Assembly (NCBI RefSeq): GCF_022346185.1
Contig: NZ_JAKRMS010000016.1
Span: 1 to 47,375, forward strand
Direction: 5' to 3'
DNA length: 47,375 nucleotides
Origin: Cellulomonas sp. ACRRI
GTDB lineage: Bacteria; Actinomycetota; Actinomycetes; Actinomycetales; Cellulomonadaceae
The stretch's first letter is position 1. Each line of letters begins with the position of its first letter. Below, piece by piece: positions 1 to 8,552 of the stretch. The position numbers and the translations under genes are program-made. The notes under the pieces are model-generated. The model was not told the origin of the DNA and did not search any database. It was given only the letters and a program-made list of their open reading frames with translations.

Positions 1-41
1 CCGCCCCCCGCCACCGCCTCACCACGCTCCAGGAGTGCTCG

Positions 42-3000
42 ATGACCCCTGACCTGACGCTCCTCGGCTACCACCCCGGCGGGACGCCCGGGCTGTGGGT
101 GCGCCCCGACGCCCCCGCGTTCGGCTACAACGACGGCGACGAGCACGAGACCTGGGTCGCCCGGACGATCCGCGGCGCGACCGACACGAGCAGCCGCTCT
201 CGCGAGCTCGAGGCGGGCATCCGCGACTGGCCGTCGCTCTACCACCTGAGCCACCAGCGGGCGAACCTGGTCCGCCCGCTGCTCGGCTCGCTGCGCGGGC
301 CCGTACTGGAGATCGGGGCCGGGACCGGCGCGATCACCCGCGCGCTCGGCGAGCAGGGCCTGGAGGTCGTCGCCGTCGAGGGGTCGCCGCGCCGCGCCGC
401 GGTGTGCGCCGACCGCTGCCGGGACCTGCCGAACGTCCAGGTCGTCGCCGACACCGTCCAGGGCTTCGGGCAGCACACCCGGTTCGCGACGGTGGTCCTC
501 GTCGGGGTGCTCGAGTACTCGCGGATGTTCGGCTTCGAGTCCGACGGGCGTGACCCGGTCGACGTGATGCTCGAGCACGTCGCGGGCCTCGTCGCACCGG
601 ACGGCGAGCTCGTCCTCGCCATCGAGAACCAGCTCGGGCTCAAGTACTTCGCCGGCTTCCCCGAGGACCACCTCGGTCGCCGCATGGTCGGCGTGGAGGA
701 CCGGTACGGACCCGACACCGCGGTCACGTTCGGCCGGACGGAGCTCGCGGAGCGACTGCGCCTCGCCGGGCTCGCGGAGCAGGACTGGTACTTCCCGTTC
801 CCGGACTACAAGCTGCCCACGACCGTGCTCTCGGAGCGGGCGTTCGATCCCGCCGCCGGGTTCGACGCCGGCCCCCTGGTCGTGGGGACCGGTCACGGCG
901 ACCACCAGGAGCCGGCGACGACCACGTTCGACCCCGCGCGCGCGTGGCAGCCGGTCCACCGCAACCGCCTGGTGCCGGACCTCGCGAACTCGTTCCTGGT
1001 GCGCGCCGCCCGTCGGCCCCGCGCCGGGGAGCCGACCCTGGCGTGGTACTTCGGCAACGGCGCGCGCCGGCCCGAGTTCAGCAAGTCCACGACCTTCGAG
1101 GCGCTGGACGACGGCATCGTGGTGCGCCGCTCGCGCGCCGTGCCGGACCTCGCGGACTCGGTCGGTCCCATCAGCATCAGGCTGGACGACGAGCCCTACC
1201 GGCCCGGCGCGCCGTGGACCGCGGCGCTCCACGAGATCGTCGGGCTGCCGGGCTGGACGGTCGACGACCTGGCCGGCTGGTTCGCGGTGTGGTTCGACGC
1301 GCTCCGGGCCCGGGCGGGCCTCGCCGGTGACGAGCGGGACCCGGGGGCCGACGTGCCGGGGTCGTTGCTCGACGCCCTGCCGCGCAACCTGCTCGACCAC
1401 CCCGACGACCGGCAGTTCATCGACCTCGAGTGGGTCGCCCACGAGTCGATCCCGCTCGGCTACCTCGTGTTCCGCGCGCTCTACGACTCGCTCGCGTCCC
1501 TGCGCGCGGTGGCCCCCGCCGAGGCCGCGGACCTGACCATCCGCGAGCTGGTCCGGGGCGTCGCCTCGGCGGTGGGCGTCGACCTGGACGACGAGGCGCT
1601 CCGCGCGCACTGGGCGCGGGAGCGGGAGTTCCAGTCGCTCGTCCTGGGGTCCGAGGTCGCGGCGGAGGCGGACGCCGTCCTGGACGTGACGCTGACGGTC
1701 GTGCGCGACCTGGACGCGGTCGTCGCCGACGCCGAGGGGGCTCCCGCGCTCCGGGCCGAGCAGGAGGCGCTGCGCGAGGAGATCGAGCGCCGCGGCGCGG
1801 AACTCGACCGCCTGCGCGGCGTCGAGGCGGACCTGCGTGCCGAGCTCGGCCGCGTCGCCGGCTCCGAGTCGGCGCGGCTCGCGGACCTCGAGCGCAGCGC
1901 GGCCGCGCAGCGACAGCTCGGGATCGCCCTGGGCCGGCTCGAGCGCGAGAACGAGCTGAACCGCCACGAGATCGATGTCGCGCGCGCGTCGGCCGCCGCC
2001 CTGGACGCCGCGGCGGCCGAGGCGCGCGGCACCGTGGACGCGCTGCGCGCGGAGCTCGCGGCGCACTCCCGCACGCTGTCCTGGCGGGTCACCGTCCCGC
2101 TGCGGGCCGCGCGACGGCGGGCGGGCAGCGCGCGCCGCGCCGTGCGCCGGCTGCGCGCGGGCGACCCGGCCGGCGGTGCCCCTGCACCGGAGGTCGCCGG
2201 TCCCGCCGCCGCCCCGACCTCGCCGACGCCGGACCGCTCCCCGGACCACCCGGAGGACGACTTCGACGTCCGCTACTACCGCCGCCGGAACGACGACCTC
2301 GGCCACATGTCCGACGACGAGCTCCGGCAGCACTACCACCACCACGGACGCGGCGAAGGGCGCCGGGGCCGCTCGGTGCTGAGCGAGGCGCGGATCTCCG
2401 GGGGCACCCTGGACCCGGCCCGCGAGACGGTCCTGCTGCTGCTGCACGAGGCGACGCGCACCGGCGCGCCCGTGCTGGGGTGGAACCTGGTGTCCGCGCT
2501 GCAGCAGCACGCCGACGTCGTCGTGGTCCTCATGCACGGCGGCGAGCTCGAGGCGGACCTCGCCCGGGCCGCGGACGCGACCGTGGCGCTCGTCGGCGCG
2601 GAGCCGTGGCACCCGCAGGAGGCGCTGCTGCTGGCCGAGGAGCTCGTGCAGCGCTACTCCCCGACCTACGCGATCGCGAACTCGGCGGCGACGCACCCGG
2701 TCGCGCCCGCCCTCGAGCGCGTGGGGGTGCCGGTGGTCGGGCTGGTGCACGAGTTCGCGTCCAGCATGCGGCCGAACGGGGTGCTGGCCGGGTTCTACGC
2801 GAGCGTCTCGGAGGTCGTGTTCCCCGCGCCGATCGTCGCCGAGTCCATGCGCGGCGAGTACGCGGACCTGCTGGCCCGCGGCCACGAGGTGATCGCCCAG
2901 GGGCAGTCCCGGCTCCCCGCGGGTGAGCCGGAGCAGATGCGCCCCCGGGTGACGCCGCTCGGCCCCGACGGCGTCGAGGCCGACCTCCCCGAGCGCACCG

Positions 3001-4664
3001 TGGACGACTTCCTCGCGGACCTCGACCCGGGCACGCTGCTGGTCGTGGGCGCCGGCACCCTCTCCCCGCGCAAGGGCGTCGAGTTCTTCGTCCAGGCCGC
3101 CGACCATCTCCGCCGCGCGGCGTCGTCGGGCACGCCGGTGGCGTTCGCGTGGATCGGGCACCGGATCGAGCCGTTGCAGTGGTACGTGGACGAGCTGCAC
3201 GAGCAGGTCCGCCGGAGCGGCGTCGCCGACACGGTGACGTTCCTCGGCCCGACCGCCGACCTGGAGCCGCTCTACCGGCGGGCCGGCGTCTTCTTCCTGT
3301 CCTCGCGCCTCGACCCGCTGCCGAACGTGACGATCGACGCCGCGCTCGCCGGCGTCCCGGTCGTCGCGTTCGCGGGGGCCAGCGGGTTCGCGGAGTGGCT
3401 CGAGGAGGACCAGGACCTGCGGTCGCTCGTGGTGCCGCACCTGGATGCCGCGGCCGCCGCCGACGCCATCGCCCGGATGACGGACCCCGACGAGCGTCGC
3501 CGCTACGGGGAGCGGCTGCGGACGGCCGCGGGCCGCGCCTTCGACATGGTCCGGTACGCGGAGCAGATCGCCACGCTCGGGCACCGGGCGCGCGCCGCCG
3601 CCGACCGCGCCGCCGAGGACGCCGCGGCGGTCGCGGCCTCCGGCGCGTTCAGCACCGAGCTGTACGCGGGCCCCGGGCGCGAGCAGGACCTCGCCGAGCT
3701 CGTCGGTGAGTACGTCCACCGGTCCCGGCTCACCGCGCCCCGGGCCCGGGCGCGGACCGGGCTGCTGGTGCGCCGGCCCACCGAGGGGTTCCACCCGCTC
3801 GTCTACGCCGAGCAGCACCCCGACTACCGCGAGGACCGGGACGGCGACCCGTTCGCCGACTACCTCCGCCGTGGCCGCCCGGAGGGGCCGTGGCAGCGCC
3901 AGGTGCTCCGCCCGGTCCGCGACCTCGCACCCGGGCCGCGGGACCTGCGGGTGCTGGTGCACGGACACTTCCACTACCCGGAGCTCGTGGACGACCTGGT
4001 GGCCCGGCTGGCGATGAACCGGCAGCCGGTCGACCTGCGACTCACCGCCACGTCGGCGGACGGCGCCGCCGAGATCGAGCGGCGCATGACGGCCTCCGGG
4101 TTCGCCGGCTGGTCCGTCGACATCGTCCCGAACCGAGGCCGGGACCTCGCCCCCCTGCTGACGGGACCGGTCGCCGCCGCCCTGGCGGACCACGACCTCG
4201 TGCTGCACGTGCACGGGAAGCGCAGCCCGCACGTCTCCGGCGACACCGCGGACCGGTGGCGCACGTTCCTGTGGGAGAACCTGGTGGGCGGCGAGGAGCC
4301 CATGCTCGACCGGATCTGCGCGGCCTTCGCCGACGACCCCACCCTCGGCCTCGTCTCCCCTGAGGACCCGCACCTGAACGACTGGGACCTCAACCGCGGG
4401 GCGGGCGAAAAGCTGGCGCGCCGGCTGGGCCTGCGCACGCCGCTCACGACCCACTTCGACTTCCCGCTCGGGGCGATGTTCTGGGCACGCACGCGGGCGC
4501 TGGCGCCGCTCGTCGGCACCGGCTTCGCCTGGGAGGACTACCCTGCGGAACCGCTGCCGATCGACGGGACGATGCTGCACGCCCTGGAGAGGGTGATCCC
4601 GTTCGTCGTGCAGGACGGCGGCTTCTCCTACGCGAAGACGGCCGTCCCGGGCGTCACGCGCTGA
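42..4664 (+). CDS. Giant methyltransferase / coiled-coil / GT4 / RgpF-type polysaccharide synthesis protein
   Basis: A 1540-residue cytoplasmic protein, probably membrane-associated, that modifies and extends a surface glycan. Residues 1-290 are a class I SAM methyltransferase (LEIGAGTG at 89-96). Residues 290-555 carry DALPRN (444-449) and FIDLEW (459-464), which resemble a kinase catalytic loop and metal-binding motif; that reading is tentative. Residues 560-676 form a charged coiled coil, followed by LSWRVTVPLR (679-688) and a basic Arg-rich stretch, then a Pro/Ala linker. A short motif ending in GEGRRG (about 743-780) precedes a GT4 domain (about 795-1190). A second short motif (about 1247-1283) precedes a C-terminal RgpF-like domain (about 1310-1520). 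AGGAG at 31-35, six bases before the ATG, sets the start. Methyltransferase plus coiled coil recalls the O-antigen terminator WbdD, here fused to transferases. Its substrate cannot be read from sequence. Confidence 0.85.
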   Translation: MTPDLTLLGYHPGGTPGLWVRPDAPAFGYNDGDEHETWVARTIRGATDTSSRSRELEAGIRDWPSLYHLSHQRANLVRPLLGSLRGPVLEIGAGTGAITRALGEQGLEVVAVEGSPRRAAVCADRCRDLPNVQVVADTVQGFGQHTRFATVVLVGVLEYSRMFGFESDGRDPVDVMLEHVAGLVAPDGELVLAIENQLGLKYFAGFPEDHLGRRMVGVEDRYGPDTAVTFGRTELAERLRLAGLAEQDWYFPFPDYKLPTTVLSERAFDPAAGFDAGPLVVGTGHGDHQEPATTTFDPARAWQPVHRNRLVPDLANSFLVRAARRPRAGEPTLAWYFGNGARRPEFSKSTTFEALDDGIVVRRSRAVPDLADSVGPISIRLDDEPYRPGAPWTAALHEIVGLPGWTVDDLAGWFAVWFDALRARAGLAGDERDPGADVPGSLLDALPRNLLDHPDDRQFIDLEWVAHESIPLGYLVFRALYDSLASLRAVAPAEAADLTIRELVRGVASAVGVDLDDEALRAHWAREREFQSLVLGSEVAAEADAVLDVTLTVVRDLDAVVADAEGAPALRAEQEALREEIERRGAELDRLRGVEADLRAELGRVAGSESARLADLERSAAAQRQLGIALGRLERENELNRHEIDVARASAAALDAAAAEARGTVDALRAELAAHSRTLSWRVTVPLRAARRRAGSARRAVRRLRAGDPAGGAPAPEVAGPAAAPTSPTPDRSPDHPEDDFDVRYYRRRNDDLGHMSDDELRQHYHHHGRGEGRRGRSVLSEARISGGTLDPARETVLLLLHEATRTGAPVLGWNLVSALQQHADVVVVLMHGGELEADLARAADATVALVGAEPWHPQEALLLAEELVQRYSPTYAIANSAATHPVAPALERVGVPVVGLVHEFASSMRPNGVLAGFYASVSEVVFPAPIVAESMRGEYADLLARGHEVIAQGQSRLPAGEPEQMRPRVTPLGPDGVEADLPERTVDDFLADLDPGTLLVVGAGTLSPRKGVEFFVQAADHLRRAASSGTPVAFAWIGHRIEPLQWYVDELHEQVRRSGVADTVTFLGPTADLEPLYRRAGVFFLSSRLDPLPNVTIDAALAGVPVVAFAGASGFAEWLEEDQDLRSLVVPHLDAAAAADAIARMTDPDERRRYGERLRTAAGRAFDMVRYAEQIATLGHRARAAADRAAEDAAAVAASGAFSTELYAGPGREQDLAELVGEYVHRSRLTAPRARARTGLLVRRPTEGFHPLVYAEQHPDYREDRDGDPFADYLRRGRPEGPWQRQVLRPVRDLAPGPRDLRVLVHGHFHYPELVDDLVARLAMNRQPVDLRLTATSADGAAEIERRMTASGFAGWSVDIVPNRGRDLAPLLTGPVAAALADHDLVLHVHGKRSPHVSGDTADRWRTFLWENLVGGEEPMLDRICAAFADDPTLGLVSPEDPHLNDWDLNRGAGEKLARRLGLRTPLTTHFDFPLGAMFWARTRALAPLVGTGFAWEDYPAEPLPIDGTMLHALERVIPFVVQDGGFSYAKTAVPGVTR

Positions 4665-4667
4665 CCG

Positions 4668-4701
4668 CCGGGCACCCCCGCGGTCTCGCGGGGGTGCCCG
4701 G
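4668..4701. terminator. Bidirectional intrinsic terminator
   Basis: A perfect 15-bp inverted repeat (4668-4682 and 4687-4701) closes a 4-base loop (GTCT). It lies between the convergent stops of the giant RgpF-type gene and rfbD. It has no T-run, as is usual for hairpin terminators in very GC-rich actinomycetes. Confidence 0.75.
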
Positions 4702-4715
4702 GTGGTCCCGCCGTC

Positions 4716-5561
4716 TCAGCCGAGCACGGCCGCCGCCGCGGCATCCCACCGTCCGGCCCAGTCTCCGATCGGCTCCAAGCCCGCGGCCCGCAGCGCCTCG
4801 TGCCCGAGCACCGAGTACGCCGGCCGCGGCGCCGGCCGCTCGAACTTCTCCGAGGTCGTCTCGCGCACGATCGCCGGGTCCATCCCCGCCGCGGCGACGG
4901 CCGCCTGCGCGAACCCGTGCCAGGACGTCTCCCCCTGGGACGTGCCGTGGTACGTCCCGGCGGGCGCGCCCGCGGCGACGAGCCGCTCGACGAGGTCCGC
5001 GAGGTCGACGGTCCAGGTGGGCTGGCCGACCTGGTCGGCGACGACGTCGAGCCCGCCCCTCTCGGCGGCGACCCGCGCGATGGTCTTCGGGAAGCAGCTG
5101 CCGTGCGCGCCGTACAGCCAGGCGGTCCGCACGACCAGGTGGTCCGGCGCCTCGGCGCGCACGGCCCACTCCCCGGCCGCCTTCGTGCGGCCATAGGCGG
5201 AGCGCGGCAGGATCGGCGCGTCCTCGGCGTACGGCTGCGCGGCGTGGCCGTCGAACACGTAGTCGGTGGAGATCTGCACGATCCGCGCGCCGGCGGCGCG
5301 CGCCGCCCGGGCGAGCAGGGCCGGGCCCGCGGCGTTGACCGTGAAGGCGGTGGACTCGTCGGCCTCCGCGGCATCGACCGCGGTGTACGCGGCGACGTTC
5401 GCGACCACGTCGTACCCGTCCGCCGCGCCGGCGGTCGCCGCGGCGTCGGTGATGTCCAGGTCGCCCCGGTCGAGCCCCGTCACGTCGTGGCCCCGCTCGC
5501 GCAGCAGCGCGACGAGGTCCTGACCGAGCATCCCGTGGGCACCCGTCACCAGCCAGCGCAC
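4716..5561 (-). CDS. rfbD: dTDP-4-dehydrorhamnose reductase
   Basis: A 281-residue cytoplasmic SDR enzyme that reduces dTDP-4-dehydro-L-rhamnose to dTDP-L-rhamnose, the last step of rhamnose donor synthesis. It has the nucleotide-binding glycine motif TGAHGMLG near residue 6, the segment ending ISTDYVFDG with Thr99, and the Tyr123-xxx-Lys127 catalytic pair (YGRTK). The length is normal for RmlD. An in-frame ATG lies 28 codons upstream, but it sits beyond the promoter and at the rfbC start. The GTG at 5561 is preceded by GGAGAAG at good spacing and was chosen. The gene diverges from rfbC, so the two final rhamnose enzymes share one regulatory region. Confidence 0.93.
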   Translation of the reverse strand: MRWLVTGAHGMLGQDLVALLRERGHDVTGLDRGDLDITDAAATAGAADGYDVVANVAAYTAVDAAEADESTAFTVNAAGPALLARAARAAGARIVQISTDYVFDGHAAQPYAEDAPILPRSAYGRTKAAGEWAVRAEAPDHLVVRTAWLYGAHGSCFPKTIARVAAERGGLDVVADQVGQPTWTVDLADLVERLVAAGAPAGTYHGTSQGETSWHGFAQAAVAAAGMDPAIVRETTSEKFERPAPRPAYSVLGHEALRAAGLEPIGDWAGRWDAAAAAVLG

Positions 5562-5588
5562 GTCTTCTCCTCTTGTCGGCAAACGCCC

Positions 5589-5614
5589 GAAGCCTACCGG
5601 CGCGGCTAGGCTTC
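5589..5614. promoter_or_regulatory. Mirror-image divergent promoter of rfbD and rfbC
   Basis: GAAGCCTA (5589-5596) and TAGGCTTC (5607-5614) form a perfect 8-bp inverted repeat with a 10-base spacer. Each arm holds a -10 hexamer TAGGCT: the left arm reads leftward to rfbD (about 30 bases before its GTG) and the right arm reads rightward to rfbC (about 31 bases before its ATG). No clear -35 is visible. The symmetry could come simply from two facing -10 elements or could also be an operator. Confidence 0.65.
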
Positions 5615-5643
5615 CTCCGGCCACTTCCGACGAGAGGACCCCC

Positions 5644-6255
5644 ATGACCTACCGCGAGCTGTCCGTCCCCGGCGCCTGGGAGATCACCCCGGTGCAGCAC
5701 GGCGACCCCCGCGGCGTGTTCCTCGAGGCGTTCCAGGGCGGGCCGTTCGCCGAGGCCACCGGGCACCGGTTCGACCTCCAGCAGGCCAACCTGTCCGTGT
5801 CCGCGGCGGGCGTGCTGCGGGGCATCCACTTCGCCGACGTGCCTCCCGGCCAGGCCAAGTACGTCACGTGCCCCAAGGGCGCGGTGCTCGACGTGGTCGT
5901 CGACATCCGAGTGGGCTCGCCGACGTTCGGGCAGTGGGACACCGTGCTGCTGGACGACGTCGACCGGCGCGCGATCTACCTGGGCGAGGGCCTCGGCCAC
6001 GCGTTCTTCTCGCTGGAGGACGACTCGACCGTGATGTACCTGTGCTCGACGGGCTACTCACCCGGGCGCGAGCACGGCATCCACCCGCTGGACCCGGAGA
6101 TCGGCATCGAGTGGCCGACGACCGACCGGCACGGCAACCCCGTGACGCCGCAGCTGTCCGCGAAGGACACGGCGGCGCCGACGCTGGCCGAGGCACGCGC
6201 CCAGGGGCTGCTGCCCGACCACGCGGCCGTCGCGGAGTACGTCGCGTCCCTCTGA
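5644..6255 (+). CDS. rfbC: dTDP-4-dehydrorhamnose 3,5-epimerase
   Basis: A 203-residue cupin-fold enzyme that epimerises C3 and C5 of dTDP-4-dehydro-6-deoxyglucose, the third step to dTDP-L-rhamnose. Family landmarks are RGIHF with catalytic His62, the GAVLDVVVDIRVGSPTFGQW segment (79-98), GLGHAFFSLEDD and the Tyr138 region before the EHGIHPLDPEIGIEWP segment. The usual RGLHFQ is RGIHFA here, a mild variation. The ATG at 5644 follows GAGAGGA. It diverges from rfbD and converges on a GT4 gene 21 bases downstream. The partner dehydratase rfbB lies 37 kb away at 42688 and rfbA is not in the window. Confidence 0.93.
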   Translation: MTYRELSVPGAWEITPVQHGDPRGVFLEAFQGGPFAEATGHRFDLQQANLSVSAAGVLRGIHFADVPPGQAKYVTCPKGAVLDVVVDIRVGSPTFGQWDTVLLDDVDRRAIYLGEGLGHAFFSLEDDSTVMYLCSTGYSPGREHGIHPLDPEIGIEWPTTDRHGNPVTPQLSAKDTAAPTLAEARAQGLLPDHAAVAEYVASL

Positions 6256-6276
6256 CGCCGGCGGACGGCGGCCCGG

Positions 6277-7410
6277 TCAGCCCCGCGCCGCTGCCCGGTA
6301 CGCCGCGAGGTGCACCTCGGCCGCGGCGTCCCACGTGAACGTCGCCGCCCGCTCCCGCGCGGCCGCGCCCAGCTCGGCGCGGCGCGCAGGGTCCGCGAGC
6401 AGGTCCGCCAGCCCTGCGGCGATCGACGCCTCGTCGGTCCCGCAGTAGGCCACGGCGTCCCCGCCGACCTCGGGCAGCGACAGCTCGCGGGTGGTGAGCA
6501 CCGCGGCGCCGCAGGCCATCGCCTCCAGGACCGGCAGGCCGAAGCCCTCGCCGAGGCTCGGGTAGGCGACGACGGCCGCGCCCGACAGGAAGCCCGGCAG
6601 GTCCTCGAACGGCAGGTAGCCGGGGCGCAGCGCCCGCAGCCCCGGGGGGACGGCGGCCAGCGCCGGGTCCACCCCGGTGTCCCAGCCGCGGCCCCCGGCG
6701 AGCACCAGCGCCGGCGCGGAGTCCGGCCGGTCCTGCGCGACCCGGGTCCAGGCCCGGACCAGGGCGGGCACGTTCTTGCGCGGCTCCAGGGTGCCGAGGA
6801 ACGCGACGTACGGCTCGCCCTCGAGGCCCAACGACGCGGCGACGCGGGCGCGCTCCGCGTCGGGCACCGGGTGGAAGGTCCCGGTGTCCACCCCGTGGTA
6901 GGCGACGTGGAACCGGTTCTCGTCGCCACCCGCGTACCGGCGCACCTCCGCGCCGGTGGCCGCGGACGGCACGACCAGCTGGGCGCCGGAGCGCACCGCC
7001 CGCCGGATCCACCAGCGGAAGAACCGGGCCTTCACCGGCGAGTGCAGCTCGGGGTGGCTGAAGAACGTGGCGTCGTGCAGCGTGACCACCACGGGCGCGC
7101 CCGGGCGCAGCGGCGCCGTGTAGTGGGGGCTGTGCAGGACGTCGGCGCGCCACCGGCGGACCAGCCGCGGCAGGCCGGCCTGCTCCCACGCGAGCCGCAC
7201 GGGGCGGCGCTCGGCGGCCGCGGGGGCGGCGAGCACCTCGGCGTCGGGCAGCGCCGTCGCGAACCGCTCGACGTCGCGGGGCTGCGCGGCGACTGCGAGC
7301 CGGACGTCCAGCCGGGCCAGCGCGGGCAGCAGGTCGTCGACGTAGCGGCCGACCCCGCCGCGGTCGGCGGGGATGGCGGTGGCGTCCACCAGGACGCGGG
7401 TGGCGCTCAC
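6277..7410 (-). CDS. GT4 family glycosyltransferase
   Basis: A 377-residue cytoplasmic GT-B retaining glycosyltransferase that adds a sugar from a nucleotide donor. The N-terminal half begins with RVLVDATAIPADRGGVGRYV (residues 4-23), the acceptor-side glycine loop. The C-terminal half has GTLEPRKN and the donor-binding E-x7-E motif in EGFGLPVLEAMACG. The GTG start overlaps the upstream gene's TGA as GTGA, so it is translationally coupled and is the last gene of the 12227-to-6277 operon. A longer open frame upstream encodes Arg/Pro-rich sequence that is out of frame with the neighbouring GT4 and was excluded. Its closest relatives by motif are the mannosyl- and rhamnosyl-transferases at 7407 and 16498. 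The sugar and linkage are unknown. Confidence 0.88.
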   Translation of the reverse strand: MSATRVLVDATAIPADRGGVGRYVDDLLPALARLDVRLAVAAQPRDVERFATALPDAEVLAAPAAAERRPVRLAWEQAGLPRLVRRWRADVLHSPHYTAPLRPGAPVVVTLHDATFFSHPELHSPVKARFFRWWIRRAVRSGAQLVVPSAATGAEVRRYAGGDENRFHVAYHGVDTGTFHPVPDAERARVAASLGLEGEPYVAFLGTLEPRKNVPALVRAWTRVAQDRPDSAPALVLAGGRGWDTGVDPALAAVPPGLRALRPGYLPFEDLPGFLSGAAVVAYPSLGEGFGLPVLEAMACGAAVLTTRELSLPEVGGDAVAYCGTDEASIAAGLADLLADPARRAELGAAARERAATFTWDAAAEVHLAAYRAAARG

Positions 7411-8552
7411 CGCCGGCCGTCCAGGGCGTCGGTGACGGCGGCGACCAGCTGCCGGGCGCTGCGGTCCCAGGTCCAGGCGCCGGCGGCGTCCGCGGCGCGG
7501 GCCGTGCGCGCGGCGCGGGCCGGGTCGTCCTGCGGGGCCGTCAGCGCCGCGGTGATCGCCGCGGCGAACGCCGCGGGATCGCCGGGGTCCGCGTAGTCGA
7601 CCAGGTCCTGCCCGATGGTCCGGAACGGCGGGATGTCGGAGGCGATCGCGGGGACGCCGCACGCCATCGCCTCGAGCAGCGGCAGCCCGAAGCCCTCGTA
7701 GCGGCTCGGGAACACGAAGAGCCGAGCGCCCCGGTACACCGACGGCAGGTCGGCGTCCGGCACGTAGCCGGTGAACCGCACGCCGGCGACCACGTCGGCG
7801 GGCACGTCCGCGGGGACGTCGCCCGGGCCCCAGCCCTGCTTGCCGACGACGACCAGCGGGTGCGCGTCCCGCACCGCCGGGTCCAGCAGCGCGTACGCGC
7901 GCAGCAGGGTCACGAGGTTCTTGCGCGGCTCCAGCGTGCCGACCGCGAGCACGTAGCCGTCCGGCAGTCCCGGCACCTCCCCACCCGGTGCCGGGGCCGG
8001 CGCCAGGAACGTCGGGTCCAGCGCGCAGTCGACCACGTGCACCGGCGGGTGCCCCGGGAACTCCTCGTCGACCCGCGCGGCGGTGAACGGCGAGATCGCG
8101 GCCACCGCGGCGGACTCCCGGACGGTGCGGGGCACGTGCCGGCGCAGGTAGCCGAGGTTCCGGGCCTCCACGACCTCGGGCAGGTCGACGTAGGTCAGGT
8201 CGTAGACCACGCTGACCGCCGGCACCCCGGGCAGGTGCGGGAACGCGACGTAGTTCGTCGCCAGGTGCACGTCGAACCGGGGCAGCAGCCGGCCCACGGG
8301 GACGCGCGCCAGGTAGGAGAACACCGCCTGGTAGGCGCGGCGCGGCGCCGGCAGCAGCACGACCTCGACGTTCGGCAGGTCCGGCACCAGCGAGGGCCGC
8401 CCCGCGTCGTCCCGGAAGCCGATGACGACGAACCGCCAGTCCGGCCGGGCCTCGGCGGTCGCCCGCAGCAGGTTCGCCGTGTAGCGGCCGATGCCGTCCA
8501 CCCGCCGGAACAGCGGGGTGCCGTCGACGCCGACGACCAGGGTCGGGCTCAT
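7407..8552 (-). CDS. GT4 family glycosyltransferase
   Basis: A 381-residue GT-B glycosyltransferase. It opens with VVGVDGTPLFRRVDGIGRYT, the nucleotide-sugar GT4 N-terminal signature, and contains VGTLEPRKNLVTLLRAY and the E-x7-E motif in YEGFGLPLLEAMACG. There are no membrane segments, so it should act at the inner face of the membrane on a lipid-linked glycan. The ATG at 8552 overlaps the flippase stop as ATGA, and GAGGAGG just upstream lies inside the end of the flippase gene. Its own stop overlaps the next GT4 gene. Donor and acceptor cannot be assigned. Confidence 0.88.
   Translation of the reverse strand: MSPTLVVGVDGTPLFRRVDGIGRYTANLLRATAEARPDWRFVVIGFRDDAGRPSLVPDLPNVEVVLLPAPRRAYQAVFSYLARVPVGRLLPRFDVHLATNYVAFPHLPGVPAVSVVYDLTYVDLPEVVEARNLGYLRRHVPRTVRESAAVAAISPFTAARVDEEFPGHPPVHVVDCALDPTFLAPAPAPGGEVPGLPDGYVLAVGTLEPRKNLVTLLRAYALLDPAVRDAHPLVVVGKQGWGPGDVPADVPADVVAGVRFTGYVPDADLPSVYRGARLFVFPSRYEGFGLPLLEAMACGVPAIASDIPPFRTIGQDLVDYADPGDPAAFAAAITAALTAPQDDPARAARTARAADAAGAWTWDRSARQLVAAVTDALDGRR

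Noticed and set aside
1430-2926. Long Arg/Gly-rich frame inside the giant gene
   Set aside because: It overlaps a clear multidomain protein and has no family motif; high GC creates such open frames.
4665-4715. A small gene between the giant gene and rfbD
   Set aside because: The stretch is filled by a terminator hairpin and has no coding frame.
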